NCBI RefSeq assembly: GCF_001982635.1
Contig: NZ_MKFI01000010.1
Coordinates: 62,001-126,000 of the forward strand
Direction: 5' to 3'
Length of the DNA stretch: 64,000 nt
From: Bradyrhizobium mercantei
GTDB lineage: Bacteria; Pseudomonadota; Alphaproteobacteria; Rhizobiales; Xanthobacteraceae
A program made the translations under genes and the position numbers. A model generated the notes under the pieces. It saw only the letters and a list, made by a program, of their open reading frames with translations, had not been told where the DNA came from and did not search any database. How positions within the stretch are numbered: position 1 is the stretch's first letter; the number at the start of each line of letters is the position of its first letter. Positions 49,821 to 57,764 of the stretch are shown piece by piece.

Positions 49821-50399
49821 TCAACCCCCGCCGGCCACGGCGTCGATGAAGGTCGCAGCCGATTCCTTCAGCTGCTTGCGGCTGTATCCGGCGCGCTCCA
49901 TTACGGCGAGGCCGCGCGTGAAGGTCACGATGACGCGTGCCAGCCGGCTGGCATCGGCCGCGCTCCGCTTGCCCGGGGCCGTGCCGAGCGCCTTGCCGAT
50001 CAATTGCTCGAGCCGGCCCAGCACATCCTGCACGCGCTGACGCACCTCTGTGCTCGAGATCGCCGCATCAAGCGCGGTGCGCGTTGTCAGGCATCCGCGC
50101 GCCGGCGAGCCGTCGGTCATGTTGACGATGATCATGTCGAAGAAACTTCGCAAAGCGGTCGTCGTGTCGGCGCCAGCCAGCGCGCTGCCCGCCGCTTCCA
50201 GGAATTGCTCAGCATATTGATCGAAGGCGCGCAGGAAGATCGCTTCCTTGTCGCCATAGGCGTTGTAGAGGCTGCCGCGCTGCACGCCGGTGGCCTCCGC
50301 GAGGTCCTGCATGGTCGCGTCGTGCAGGCCTTTGCGCCAGAACACGTCCAGCGCCGTTGCGATCACCTCGTCTTCGTTGAACTGACGCACACCCACCAT
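49821..50399 (-). CDS. TetR-family transcriptional regulator
   Basis: A 192-residue repressor-type protein. Helix-turn-helix at about 8-55 (FNEDEVIATALDVFWRKGLH, TMQDLAEATGVQRGSLYNAY, GDKEAIFLRAF). The C-terminal ligand domain contains ARGCLTTRTALDAAISSTEV and LARVIVTFTRGLAVMERAGY, which resembles the TetR_C/AcrR-NemR-type family with a conserved Cys (RGCL). It is divergent from a YdhR-like gene, and the intergenic region holds nested palindromes, so it probably represses both genes. GGCGGAGCGGG precedes ATG 50399. Confidence 0.88.
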   Translation of the reverse strand: MVGVRQFNEDEVIATALDVFWRKGLHDATMQDLAEATGVQRGSLYNAYGDKEAIFLRAFDQYAEQFLEAAGSALAGADTTTALRSFFDMIIVNMTDGSPARGCLTTRTALDAAISSTEVRQRVQDVLGRLEQLIGKALGTAPGKRSAADASRLARVIVTFTRGLAVMERAGYSRKQLKESAATFIDAVAGGG

Positions 50400-50420
50400 T
50401 CGACCCGCTCCGCCTGATTA

Positions 50421-50460
50421 TTCTTGACATTATCGTCAAGATTGACAATCATGTCAAGAA
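50421..50460. promoter_or_regulatory. Nested palindromes in TetR/YdhR-like divergent promoter
   Basis: Perfect 10-bp arms TTCTTGACAT (50421-50430) and ATGTCAAGAA (50451-50460). Inside are CTTGAC-ATTATC-GTCAAG (50423-50440) and TTGACA-ATCA-TGTCAA (50442-50457). The shared half-site CTTGACA/TGTCAAG occurs repeatedly, which fits two TetR dimers bound side by side. The TTGACA copies could also be -35 boxes. Confidence 0.7.
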
Positions 50461-50480
50461 TGACGCTTCAGGAGATCACT

Positions 50481-50804
50481 ATGATTACCGCCGTCACGAC
50501 GTTCAAATTGCCCAAGCCGATCACGCGCGACGAAGCGCGCGCCATCTTTCTCAGCACCGCGCCGATCTACCGCGGCGTATCGGGGCTGTTTCGCAAGACC
50601 TACGTGCTGTCCGAGGACGGCATGACGGCCGGCGGCATCTATTTCTGGAACTCGAGGCCGCAAGCCGAGGCGCTCTACACCGAAGCGTGGCGCGCCCGCG
50701 CCCGGGAGAAGTATGGCGCCGATCCGACGGTGACCTATTTCGAAAGTCCCGTAATGGTCGACAACGTCGCCGATCGGATTCTTGCCGATGAACTGAGCGG
50801 GTGA
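50481..50804 (+). CDS. YdhR-like small monooxygenase-fold protein
   Basis: This 107-residue protein resembles the YdhR/antibiotic-biosynthesis-monooxygenase fold: ITAVTTFKLPKPITRDEARA, YRGVSGLFRKTYVLSEDGMT, AGGIYFWNSRPQAEALYTEA and TVTYFESPVMVDN. ATG 50481 follows CAGGAGATCACT; in-frame ATGs at 50424, 50451 and 50460 fall within the operator palindromes and are unlikely. It is divergent from the TetR gene and is probably its regulated target. Small dimeric proteins of this kind act on reactive or aromatic compounds, but no substrate is known here. Confidence 0.8.
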   Translation: MITAVTTFKLPKPITRDEARAIFLSTAPIYRGVSGLFRKTYVLSEDGMTAGGIYFWNSRPQAEALYTEAWRARAREKYGADPTVTYFESPVMVDNVADRILADELSG

Positions 50805-50907
50805 CCTGAGCCGTGGACTCCGCTCCGCCTCGCCCTGCGTGAAGACAGCGACTAACGGTAACCCTCTCCCCGCAAGAGCGGACGGAGGGCGCGTGCATCC
50901 GCCGACG

Positions 50908-52038
50908 TCACAGGTCTTGCAGCGCGTCGCGTGACGGTGCGATCGGCAGCCATTCCGGGATACGACGCTTGGCGAGCCAATAAGGCCGCCAGATCGCGCG
51001 CCAGGTCGGACGGTCCAGCGGCACCGTGCCCCAGATGCGCTGCGCCATGTCGACCCGCGACAGGTCGTGCATGTGCAGCCACTGACGTGCCGCCCACCAC
51101 AATTCGGCTGGCATCTCGCCGTTGCGGCGGCCCTTGAGCTCGACGATGCTCGGCAGGGGGTCGCGATACCGGGTCGCCACCTTGAGCGTGGCGATGCGCC
51201 TGCCATGCCGTCTGATGCTCCAGAGCCGTGAGCGATTGTGTGCGAGGTTGCAGCCATAGGTGCGGAGGCAGTTCTGCATCGCCTCTGCCTCCTCTGCGAT
51301 ATCGGCGGTCGAGGTCAAGGGCACGAAATCGTAGCCGGCGACACGGCCCGCCTGCAGCCACATGTCGGCAATCGGCTGTGAGCCGAGGTTGAGGTGTAGC
51401 GAGAGCAGCGTTCGCCAGTCGTTTGCGGCGGCACGCGCGGTGTCGAGACGCATGGCTGGCGTCCATGTCCGGTCGATCAGCGTATGGCCGAGCGTTGAGG
51501 GGTGGGTTGAGAACCACGCCCACAGGCCGACCAGCCGCAACCCGGCCGGGTTGACGAACCGCGCCGCGCGGATCAGCTCGCGCGCGATCCAGGCGGCAGC
51601 GGGCGAGTGCGCGAGCCTCGTGAGTTCGGTAACGGCTTTCAGCCATTGCGGCGCCAGCTTCGGCGATGGCGGCAGATGGTTCGCGATCTGGCGGCGAAAC
51701 AGCTCATCGTCGGGCAATCCCGCGATCGGAAACGTGAATGCTTCCGGTGGCAATTTGCGCAACCAGAGCGGTATGCCTGCCGCAGCCGCTGCCTCCGCAA
51801 GGGAGCGGCCGTCGATGACATGCGCGAGTGCGAGCGCGGGGTCTCGTCCAACCCGTGGGGCCGCCAGCGCGAACAGCAGCGCGGGAAAGCTCACGGCAAG
51901 GTCCGCAATGCGCGCATGCTGCATCGCCAGCGCACGCACCTTGGCCTGCACATCGGGATGGTATCTCCGCAACTGCCGTTCGGGCAGCGCGAAGCGTGCG
52001 GCGTCCCGGTGGGGGAACGCCAGAACATTGGATGTCAT
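50908..52038 (-). CDS. PcfJ-like domain protein
   Basis: A 376-residue protein. The C-terminal part (about 235-330) has the PcfJ-like pattern: STADIAEEAEAMQNCLRTYG, CNLAHNRSRLWSIRRHGRRI, ATLKVATRYRDPLPSIVELK and GRRNGEMPAELWWAARQWL. The N-terminal part is helical and Ala-rich (SFPALLFALAAPRVGRDPAL, WLRKLPPEAFTFPIAGLPDD). PcfJ was named from an enterococcal conjugative plasmid, but chromosomal relatives occur widely and their function is unclear. It stands alone on the minus strand, with no phage or plasmid genes nearby. Confidence 0.62.
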   Translation of the reverse strand: MTSNVLAFPHRDAARFALPERQLRRYHPDVQAKVRALAMQHARIADLAVSFPALLFALAAPRVGRDPALALAHVIDGRSLAEAAAAAGIPLWLRKLPPEAFTFPIAGLPDDELFRRQIANHLPPSPKLAPQWLKAVTELTRLAHSPAAAWIARELIRAARFVNPAGLRLVGLWAWFSTHPSTLGHTLIDRTWTPAMRLDTARAAANDWRTLLSLHLNLGSQPIADMWLQAGRVAGYDFVPLTSTADIAEEAEAMQNCLRTYGCNLAHNRSRLWSIRRHGRRIATLKVATRYRDPLPSIVELKGRRNGEMPAELWWAARQWLHMHDLSRVDMAQRIWGTVPLDRPTWRAIWRPYWLAKRRIPEWLPIAPSRDALQDL

Positions 52039-52404
52039 GACAATGGTTCCACGCCCGCGGCGCGGCAGATTCGGTTCAATTGGGATGGAGCGTTAGGGTC
52101 TCGTCCGGGATTGAGCTCCCGGAACGCGCATCAAAAATCGCGCGGTGAACCCGGGAAGCGCGCTAGCCTGATCATCGTCGCCTCCTGCAATGAATTTGCG
52201 GTGCGGTTCCCATAGCCCATTTTGTATCGCCAGGCAACGCGCCGATTGCGCCACCGCGCACTTTGCAAGGCATTGTGACGTGCAGAGCGCGCTGACGCGA
52301 AGCTGTCATCGTCACGCCGTCGGCGGGACATCTTCACCTTCCGCGTCACCGGCGCTAGTCTCGACGCAGCGACCAACAAAAAACGTAATGGGCAGGACGC
52401 ACCA
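52039..52404. other. Intergenic region between divergent genes
   Basis: About 366 bp. Carries the upstream regions of the PcfJ-like and aldo/keto reductase genes. Open frames here lack ribosome-binding sites and sensible products. No operator or RNA feature recognised. Confidence 0.3.
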
Positions 52405-53451
52405 ATGACCCAACAACAACCCTCCAATCCAGGTTCCGCCCCGTTGCCGCGGCGCAGGCTCGGCCGCACCGGGCTCGACGTTTCCATCCTCGGTTTCGGC
52501 ACCGCGCCGCTCGGCGATCTCTTTGCGCGGCTCGATGACGCGGCCGCGATCGCGGCGGCGGAGCGGGCGTTTGCGCTTGGCGTGAACCTGCTCGACTCGT
52601 CTCCGCTGTATGGGCATGGCCTCGCCGAACATCGCAGCGGCACGGCGCTGCGCCGCGTCGCACGCGACGACGTCGTCGTCTGCACCAAGGTCGGACGCTG
52701 GATGGATCCGTTCCACGGCCGCGGCGACGGCTCGAACTTCGTCGGCGGCCAGCCGCATCGCGCCGTGGTCGATTATTCCTATGACGGCACCATGCGCTCG
52801 GTCGAGCAGTCGCTGTTGCGGCTCGGTACCGATCATATCGATCTGTTGCTGATCCATGACGTCGACGTCTGGACCCACGGTGCTGACGCCATCGAGGCGC
52901 GATTTCGCGAGGCAATGGAGGGCGCCTATGTCGCGCTCGACAAGCTGCGCGCCGAGCGCGTGGCCAAGGGTATCGGGATCGGCGTCAACGAGGCTGAGAT
53001 GTGCGTGCGTTTCGCCAAAGCGGGCACGTTCGACACCATGCTGCTCGCCGGCCGCTACTCGCTTTTGGAGCAACCGGCGCTCGCCGAGTTCCTGCCGCTC
53101 GCGGAGCAGCAGGGCATCGGCATGATGCTGGGCGGCGTGTTCAACTCCGGCATCCTGGCGACAGGCGCGGTGGCCGGCGCCAAGTACAATTACAAGGACG
53201 CGCCGCCGGACGTGATGCAGAAGGTCTCTGCGATCGAGCGCGTCTGCCACGCCCACGATGTGGCGCTGCCAACCGCGGCGCTGCATTTCGCGCTGGGCCA
53301 TCCGGCGGTCGCAAGCCTCGTGCTCGGTGCGCAGACGCCGCAGGAGGTCGAGCGCAACGTCGCCGCATTGTCGTCAGCCGTGCCCGCCGCGTTGTGGCGC
53401 GACTTGAAGAATGAGGGGCTGCTCGACCAGCATGCGCCGGTGCCGGCATGA
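52405..53451 (+). CDS. Aldo/keto reductase, probable aldose 1-dehydrogenase (L-fucose/D-threo-aldose type)
   Basis: This 348-residue AKR-fold enzyme has the N-terminal RRRLGRTGLDVSILGFGTAP, catalytic residues in GVNLLDSSPLYGHGLAEHRS (Asp, Tyr), VVVCTKVGRW (Lys) and IDLLLIHDVD (His), and the C-terminal cofactor segment HPAVASLVLGAQTPQEVERN. The order and spacing of motifs match D-threo-aldose 1-dehydrogenase/pyridoxal 4-dehydrogenase-like proteins. Its stop overlaps the start of a lactonase-type amidohydrolase gene (ATGA), which supports oxidation of an aldose to a lactone that the next enzyme opens. ATG 52405 is preceded by GGCAGGACGC. Confidence 0.87.
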   Translation: MTQQQPSNPGSAPLPRRRLGRTGLDVSILGFGTAPLGDLFARLDDAAAIAAAERAFALGVNLLDSSPLYGHGLAEHRSGTALRRVARDDVVVCTKVGRWMDPFHGRGDGSNFVGGQPHRAVVDYSYDGTMRSVEQSLLRLGTDHIDLLLIHDVDVWTHGADAIEARFREAMEGAYVALDKLRAERVAKGIGIGVNEAEMCVRFAKAGTFDTMLLAGRYSLLEQPALAEFLPLAEQQGIGMMLGGVFNSGILATGAVAGAKYNYKDAPPDVMQKVSAIERVCHAHDVALPTAALHFALGHPAVASLVLGAQTPQEVERNVAALSSAVPAALWRDLKNEGLLDQHAPVPA

Positions 53452-54302
53452 TGCGGATCGACGCCCATCACCATGTCTGGACGCTGGCGCGCGCGGATTA
53501 CGGCTGGCTGACGCCGGAGCGCGGGCCGATCTATCGCGACTTCGGGCTATCAGATCTCGCTCCGCATCTCGAAGCAGCCGGGATCGAAGGCACGATCCTG
53601 GTGCAGGCCGCACCAACAGAGGCCGAGACGGCATTTCTGCTCGATGTCGCAAAAGGGGCCGAGCAGGTGCGCGGCGTGGTCGGCTGGATCGACTTCGACG
53701 CCGGCGACGCGGCGGCGCGCGTCGACGCGATCGCCGAACGCGATCTGTTGGTCGGCCTGCGGCCGATGGTGCAGGACATCGCCGATGACGACTGGCTGCT
53801 GCGCCCGGAACTGGCGGCGCCGCTCGAGGCCATGGCGCGGCACGATCTCGTGTTCGACGCGCTGGTGCTGCCGCGCCATCTGCCGCGGCTCATCCAGGTG
53901 GTCGATCGGCATCCGGATTTGCAGTTCGTGCTCGATCATTTCGGCAAGCCGAATCTCGCCACCGGCGACATTGGGGCCTGGAAGGACGATGTCGCAGGTC
54001 TGGCCACGCGGTCCAACGTCGTCTGCAAATTGTCGGGCCTTGCGACCGAGGCGGCGCCGAACTGGCAGGTCGCCGATCTGCGCGAAGCCGCGGATCATGC
54101 GCTCGCATGCTTCGGGCCGGAGCGGATGCTGTGGGGCAGCGACTGGCCCGTGGTCAATCTCGCCGGCGGCTACGCGCACTGGTTCGCGGCCGCGGAGAGC
54201 CTGCTTGCCGATTTGTCAAGTGAAGCAAGAGCCGCGATTTTCGGCGGCAATGCGGCGCGCATCTATTTGTCAAGCCGCGGGCGGCCGACATCCCGGAAAT
54301 AG
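53448..54302 (+). CDS. Amidohydrolase-family lactonase (L-fuconolactonase-like)
   Basis: A 284-residue amidohydrolase_2 protein (TIM barrel). Metal and catalytic motifs are IDAHHHVW at the N-terminus, FVLDHFGKPNLATGD in the middle, CKLSGLATEA and RMLWGSDWPVVNL at the end. Length and the HHVW...DHxGKP...GSDWPV pattern agree with L-fuconolactonase/2-pyrone-4,6-dicarboxylate-lactonase relatives. Translationally coupled to the aldo/keto reductase by an ATGA overlap. The pair would perform the first two steps of a non-phosphorylating sugar pathway; no dehydratase or aldolase is nearby. Confidence 0.86.
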   Translation: MMRIDAHHHVWTLARADYGWLTPERGPIYRDFGLSDLAPHLEAAGIEGTILVQAAPTEAETAFLLDVAKGAEQVRGVVGWIDFDAGDAAARVDAIAERDLLVGLRPMVQDIADDDWLLRPELAAPLEAMARHDLVFDALVLPRHLPRLIQVVDRHPDLQFVLDHFGKPNLATGDIGAWKDDVAGLATRSNVVCKLSGLATEAAPNWQVADLREAADHALACFGPERMLWGSDWPVVNLAGGYAHWFAAAESLLADLSSEARAAIFGGNAARIYLSSRGRPTSRK

Positions 54303-54421
54303 ATTGCAGCCTGCGCCCAATTTGATCCACAGCGTGCCTTGATGAATCAATCCGGGATGGTTCATAAGCGGCGTCCGTGTCGTCGGTGATCCGGCGGCGT
54401 AACGGGATTAGAGAGAGAAGC

Positions 54422-56761
54422 GTGGCAAAGATTCATCATCAGATTGCGCAGGAGCTGGGGGTTCGCGACGAGCAGGTCGAGGCGGCGGTGACGCTGCTCG
54501 ACGGTGGCGCCACCGTGCCGTTCATCGCGCGATACCGCAAGGAGCTCACCGGCGCGCTCGATGATGCTCAGCTGCGCACGCTGGAAGAGCGGCTGACGTA
54601 TTTGCGCGAGCTCGAGGAACGCCGCACCGCGGTGCTCAACTCGATCCGGGAGCAGGGCAAGCTCGATGCCGCGCTGGAAGCCCAGATCATGGCGGCCGAC
54701 AGCAAGGGCCGTTTGGAAGACATCTATCTGCCGTACAAGCCGAAGCGCCGCACCAAGGCCGAGATCGCCAAGGAAGCCGGGCTCGAGCCGCTCGCCGATC
54801 AGCTTCTGACGCAGCCCCAGAACGATCCGAACGAAGCTGCCGCTCCGTTCATCAACGCCGAGAAGCAGGTCGCCGACGTCGCCGCCGCGCTGGATGGCGC
54901 GCGCGCAATCCTGGTCGAGCGCTTCGCCGAGGATGCCGATCTGATCGGAGCGCTGCGTGAGGAGATGTGGTCGAACGGCATCATGGCCTCGACCGTCCGC
55001 ACCGGCAAGAAGACCGAAGGCGAGAAGTTCAAGGACTATTTCGATTTCTCCGAGCCGCTGCCGAAGCTGCCGTCGCACCGCATCCTGGCGCTGTTCCGCG
55101 GCGAGAAGGAAGAGATCCTCGACCTCGCGATCAAGCCGGAGGCCGAGGCGCCGGCCGTCGGTGTGCCCGGTCTCTACGAGCTCAGGATCATGAACCGCTT
55201 TGCGATCTCCAATCAGGGCCGCAAGGGCGACAAATGGCTGACCGAGACGGTGCGCTGGGCCTGGCGCACCAAGATCCAGATCCATCTCAACATCGATTTA
55301 CGGATGCGGCTGTGGACCGCGGCCGAGACCGAGGCAGTGCGCGTGTTCGCCTCCAACCTGCGCGACCTCTTGCTCGCCGCGCCCGCCGGCGCGCGCGCCA
55401 CCATGGGGCTCGACCCCGGCTATCGCACCGGCGTCAAGGTCGCGGTGATCGATGCCACCGGCAAGGTCGTGGCGCACACGGCGATCTTCCCGCACGAGCC
55501 GCAGCGGCGCTGGGATGAGGCGCTCGCCATTCTCGGCAAGCTCGCGATCGAGCATGGCGTCGAGCTGATCGCGATCGGCAATGGCACCGCCTCGCGCGAG
55601 ACCGACAAGCTCGCCGCCGAGCTCGTGAAGCGGCTGCCCGAGCGCAAGATGACCAAGATCGTAGTCTCCGAAGCCGGCGCGTCGGTCTATTCGGCCTCCG
55701 CCTTCGCCTCCAATGAATTGCCCGACCTCGACGTTACCATTCGCGGCGCGGTCTCGATCGCGCGGCGTCTGCAGGATCCCTTGGCCGAGCTGGTCAAGAT
55801 CGATCCGAAGGCGATCGGCGTCGGCCAGTACCAGCACGATCTCGGTGAGGCCAAGTTGGCGCGCTCGCTCGATGCGGTGGTGGAAGACTGCGTGAACGCG
55901 GTCGGCGTCGATGCCAACACCGCATCGGTTCCGCTGCTCTCGCGTGTGTCGGGCATCGGCGCGGGACTGGCGCAGAGCATCGTGCAGCACCGCGATGCCA
56001 ACGGCCCGTTCAAGTCGCGCAAGGCGCTCAAGGAGGTGCCGCGGCTCGGGCCGAAGGCGTTCGAGCAGTGCGCCGGCTTCCTGCGCATCAGCAATGGCGA
56101 GGATCCGCTCGATTCATCCGGCGTGCATCCGGAAGCCTATCCGGTGGTGCGCCGCATCCTCGAGGCGACCAAGAGCGACATCAAGGCGCTGATCGGCAAC
56201 GCCGATGTGGTGCGCGGGCTCAAGCCGCAATCCTTCGTCGACGATACGTTTGGATTGCCGACCGTCACCGACATTCTGCGCGAGCTGGAAAAGCCCGGCC
56301 GCGACCCGCGTCCGGCGTTCAAGGCGGCGGTGTTCATGGAGGGCGTCGAGGAGGTCAAGGACCTGAAGCAGGGCATGATCCTCGAGGGCACCGTGACCAA
56401 CGTCGCCGCCTTCGGCGCCTTTGTCGACATCGGCGTGCATCAGGATGGTCTGGTGCACATCTCGGCGATGTCGCGGAATTTCATCAAGGACCCGCGTGAG
56501 GTGGTGAAGCCGGGCGATATCGTCAAGGTCAAGGTTCTTGATGTCGAGGTCGCGCGCAAGCGTATCGCGCTGACGCTGCGGCTCGACGACGAGGTCGGGC
56601 CGAAGAAGGACAACGCGGCGCCGTCGCGCGATTTTTCGCGCGGCTCCGGCAAGATGACGTCGTCCGCGCCGCGCCGCCCGCAAGAGCAGTCCGGCGGCGG
56701 TGCACTCGCCGACGCGCTGCGCCGCGCCGCCGAGAAGAGCGGGCGCGGCAAGCCGACCTGA
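54422..56761 (+). CDS. tex: Tex-family S1 RNA-binding transcription accessory protein
   Basis: This 779-residue protein is a full-length Tex homologue. The N-terminal part has VAKIHHQIAQELGVRDEQVE, LLDGGATVPFIARYRKELTG and DIYLPYKPKRRTKAEIAKEA. The YqgF/RNase-H-like domain has MGLDPGYRTGVKVAVIDATG. Helix-hairpin-helix segments include LSRVSGIGAGLAQSIVQHRD and RKALKEVPRLGPKAFEQCAG. The S1 domain is about 655-725 (ILEGTVTNVAAFGAFVDIGV, QDGLVHISAMS). The tail is basic and disordered. GTG 54422 is preceded by GAGAGAGAAGC and gives the usual N-terminus; an upstream ATG at 54377 adds 15 residues without similarity. Tex binds nucleic acid and affects transcription in several bacteria. Confidence 0.95.
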   Translation: MAKIHHQIAQELGVRDEQVEAAVTLLDGGATVPFIARYRKELTGALDDAQLRTLEERLTYLRELEERRTAVLNSIREQGKLDAALEAQIMAADSKGRLEDIYLPYKPKRRTKAEIAKEAGLEPLADQLLTQPQNDPNEAAAPFINAEKQVADVAAALDGARAILVERFAEDADLIGALREEMWSNGIMASTVRTGKKTEGEKFKDYFDFSEPLPKLPSHRILALFRGEKEEILDLAIKPEAEAPAVGVPGLYELRIMNRFAISNQGRKGDKWLTETVRWAWRTKIQIHLNIDLRMRLWTAAETEAVRVFASNLRDLLLAAPAGARATMGLDPGYRTGVKVAVIDATGKVVAHTAIFPHEPQRRWDEALAILGKLAIEHGVELIAIGNGTASRETDKLAAELVKRLPERKMTKIVVSEAGASVYSASAFASNELPDLDVTIRGAVSIARRLQDPLAELVKIDPKAIGVGQYQHDLGEAKLARSLDAVVEDCVNAVGVDANTASVPLLSRVSGIGAGLAQSIVQHRDANGPFKSRKALKEVPRLGPKAFEQCAGFLRISNGEDPLDSSGVHPEAYPVVRRILEATKSDIKALIGNADVVRGLKPQSFVDDTFGLPTVTDILRELEKPGRDPRPAFKAAVFMEGVEEVKDLKQGMILEGTVTNVAAFGAFVDIGVHQDGLVHISAMSRNFIKDPREVVKPGDIVKVKVLDVEVARKRIALTLRLDDEVGPKKDNAAPSRDFSRGSGKMTSSAPRRPQEQSGGGALADALRRAAEKSGRGKPT

Positions 56762-56805
56762 GCCGCGTCGGCGTCACCCGCCATGTCGCGGCGATTTTAG
56801 AGAAG

Positions 56806-56833
56806 GGGCGGATCATGCCTTGCTGATCCGCCC
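56806..56833. terminator. Hairpin between convergent tex and DUF1127 genes
   Basis: Perfect 10-bp stem GGGCGGATCA (56806-56815) / TGATCCGCCC (56824-56833) with an 8-nt loop, 45 bp after the tex stop and 49 bp beyond the DUF1127 stop. A likely bidirectional terminator, without a strong T-run. Confidence 0.55.
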
Positions 56834-56881
56834 GAGGTCATGCCACTCGGCGTGCAGAACCGGCGGTGAGTTGCCGTCAGC

Positions 56882-57292
56882 TCACATCACACCGCGAGAC
56901 AGCCATGGATACGCGGTGCCGTCTCTGAGCCTTTCAATCGCCCGGTCGGTGACGATGCAGTCGAGATCGCCGGGTGTCAGGCCGATATCTTTCAGCTCTC
57001 TCTCGCTCAGTTCGTGCAAGTTGACTCGCGACCTCTCGCGCTGCTGCCAATTGCGGAATGCAAGCCAAAATCCCTGGAGCAAACCCGGAAGGCTCCGCGT
57101 CGATGCGCCCGGTGGCCCAGCCGCTTCCTTCTCCGAGAAAGCGTCTCTCCGCGCTGCGATCGAGGCTTCGGGACACGCCTCGGCCGAAGCGTCGCCCGTG
57201 GTGTCTTTCACCACAGCGATGGCGAGGTCGGGCCGCAGCCGTGCGGTATCGCGCCCGGTCTCGGACGTAGGGTTCGTCTGTTGAGGGGGCAT
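56882..57292 (-). CDS. DUF1127 domain protein
   Basis: A 136-residue protein whose C-terminal part (about 70-118) is the DUF1127 motif: LLQGFWLAFRNWQQRERSRV, NLHELSERELKDIGLTPGDL. The first 65 residues are polar, low-complexity and probably disordered. Small Arg-rich DUF1127 proteins in alphaproteobacteria have been linked to phosphate and carbon metabolism through RNA or protein binding; this one is longer than the ~50-residue forms. AGGAGCATCCG precedes ATG 57292. It is convergent with tex. Confidence 0.82.
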   Translation of the reverse strand: MPPQQTNPTSETGRDTARLRPDLAIAVVKDTTGDASAEACPEASIAARRDAFSEKEAAGPPGASTRSLPGLLQGFWLAFRNWQQRERSRVNLHELSERELKDIGLTPGDLDCIVTDRAIERLRDGTAYPWLSRGVM

Positions 57293-57330
57293 CGGATGCT
57301 CCTGCTGTTGTGCCGGCAGGGAGCATGGCC

Positions 57331-57363
57331 AAACAAAAGGCCCCGTCCGATGCCGGCGGGGCC
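57331..57363 (-). terminator. Rho-independent terminator (minus strand)
   Basis: On the minus strand GGCCCCG, an 11-nt loop and CGGGGCC (57339-57345 paired with 57357-57363) are followed by TTTTGTTT (57338-57331). It ends a transcript coming from higher coordinates, 26 bp after the small open frame and 39 bp before the DUF1127 gene start. Confidence 0.7.
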
Positions 57364-57389
57364 TGGTGAAAGATCGCGTCGTTGAATTC

Positions 57390-57467
57390 CTAGCGCACGA
57401 CTCCTTCCACGGCCCAGCGAGAGCGGGTCATGTTTTTGCGGTTCGCGATGCGCACAACGTTGATCAT
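57390..57467 (-). CDS. Possible 25-residue peptide gene
   Basis: An open frame of 25 codons starting MINVVRIA and ending VEGVVR, rich in Arg/Val, followed 26 bp later by a good terminator. There is no clear ribosome-binding site, and a second in-frame ATG at 57431 would give 13 residues. No family recognised. It may instead be part of a small RNA. Confidence 0.3.
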   Translation of the reverse strand: MINVVRIANRKNMTRSRWAVEGVVR

Positions 57468-57764
57468 GAAGCGTCGTTACCACGAAGATGGCCGATATTC
57501 AAGGGTGTGCCGATGCCGTGTGCATCCTCAAGGTGAGCGCTCCCGGCATACGCCCGGGAGTCTGTCCTGGCTCCGAGAACGTCTGGTGATTTGATCCGGA
57601 CGCGCGAAGGTCGTCTGACGCGAAGAGGCCTCTCGCTTATCCTAACTCCGCTGTCAGAATCTGGCGCATTTGTCAGTTGAAGTCGGGCTCACGCTTGCGT
57701 CTTCTGGTGATCCTCTGCGTGCGGCGACACGAGGTTCGCCGCAGTCCCAAACAGGGAGAGTTTC

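Larger units (their letters stand above)
57293..57764. other. Intergenic region with small transcript candidate
   Basis: About 470 bp. It holds a minus-strand terminator (57331-57363), a 25-codon open frame directly upstream of it (57390-57467), and a perfect 7-bp stem CTCCCGG/CCGGGAG (57540-57546 and 57554-57560). The last ~200 bp should carry the promoter of the Gly/His-rich protein gene. Confidence 0.45.
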
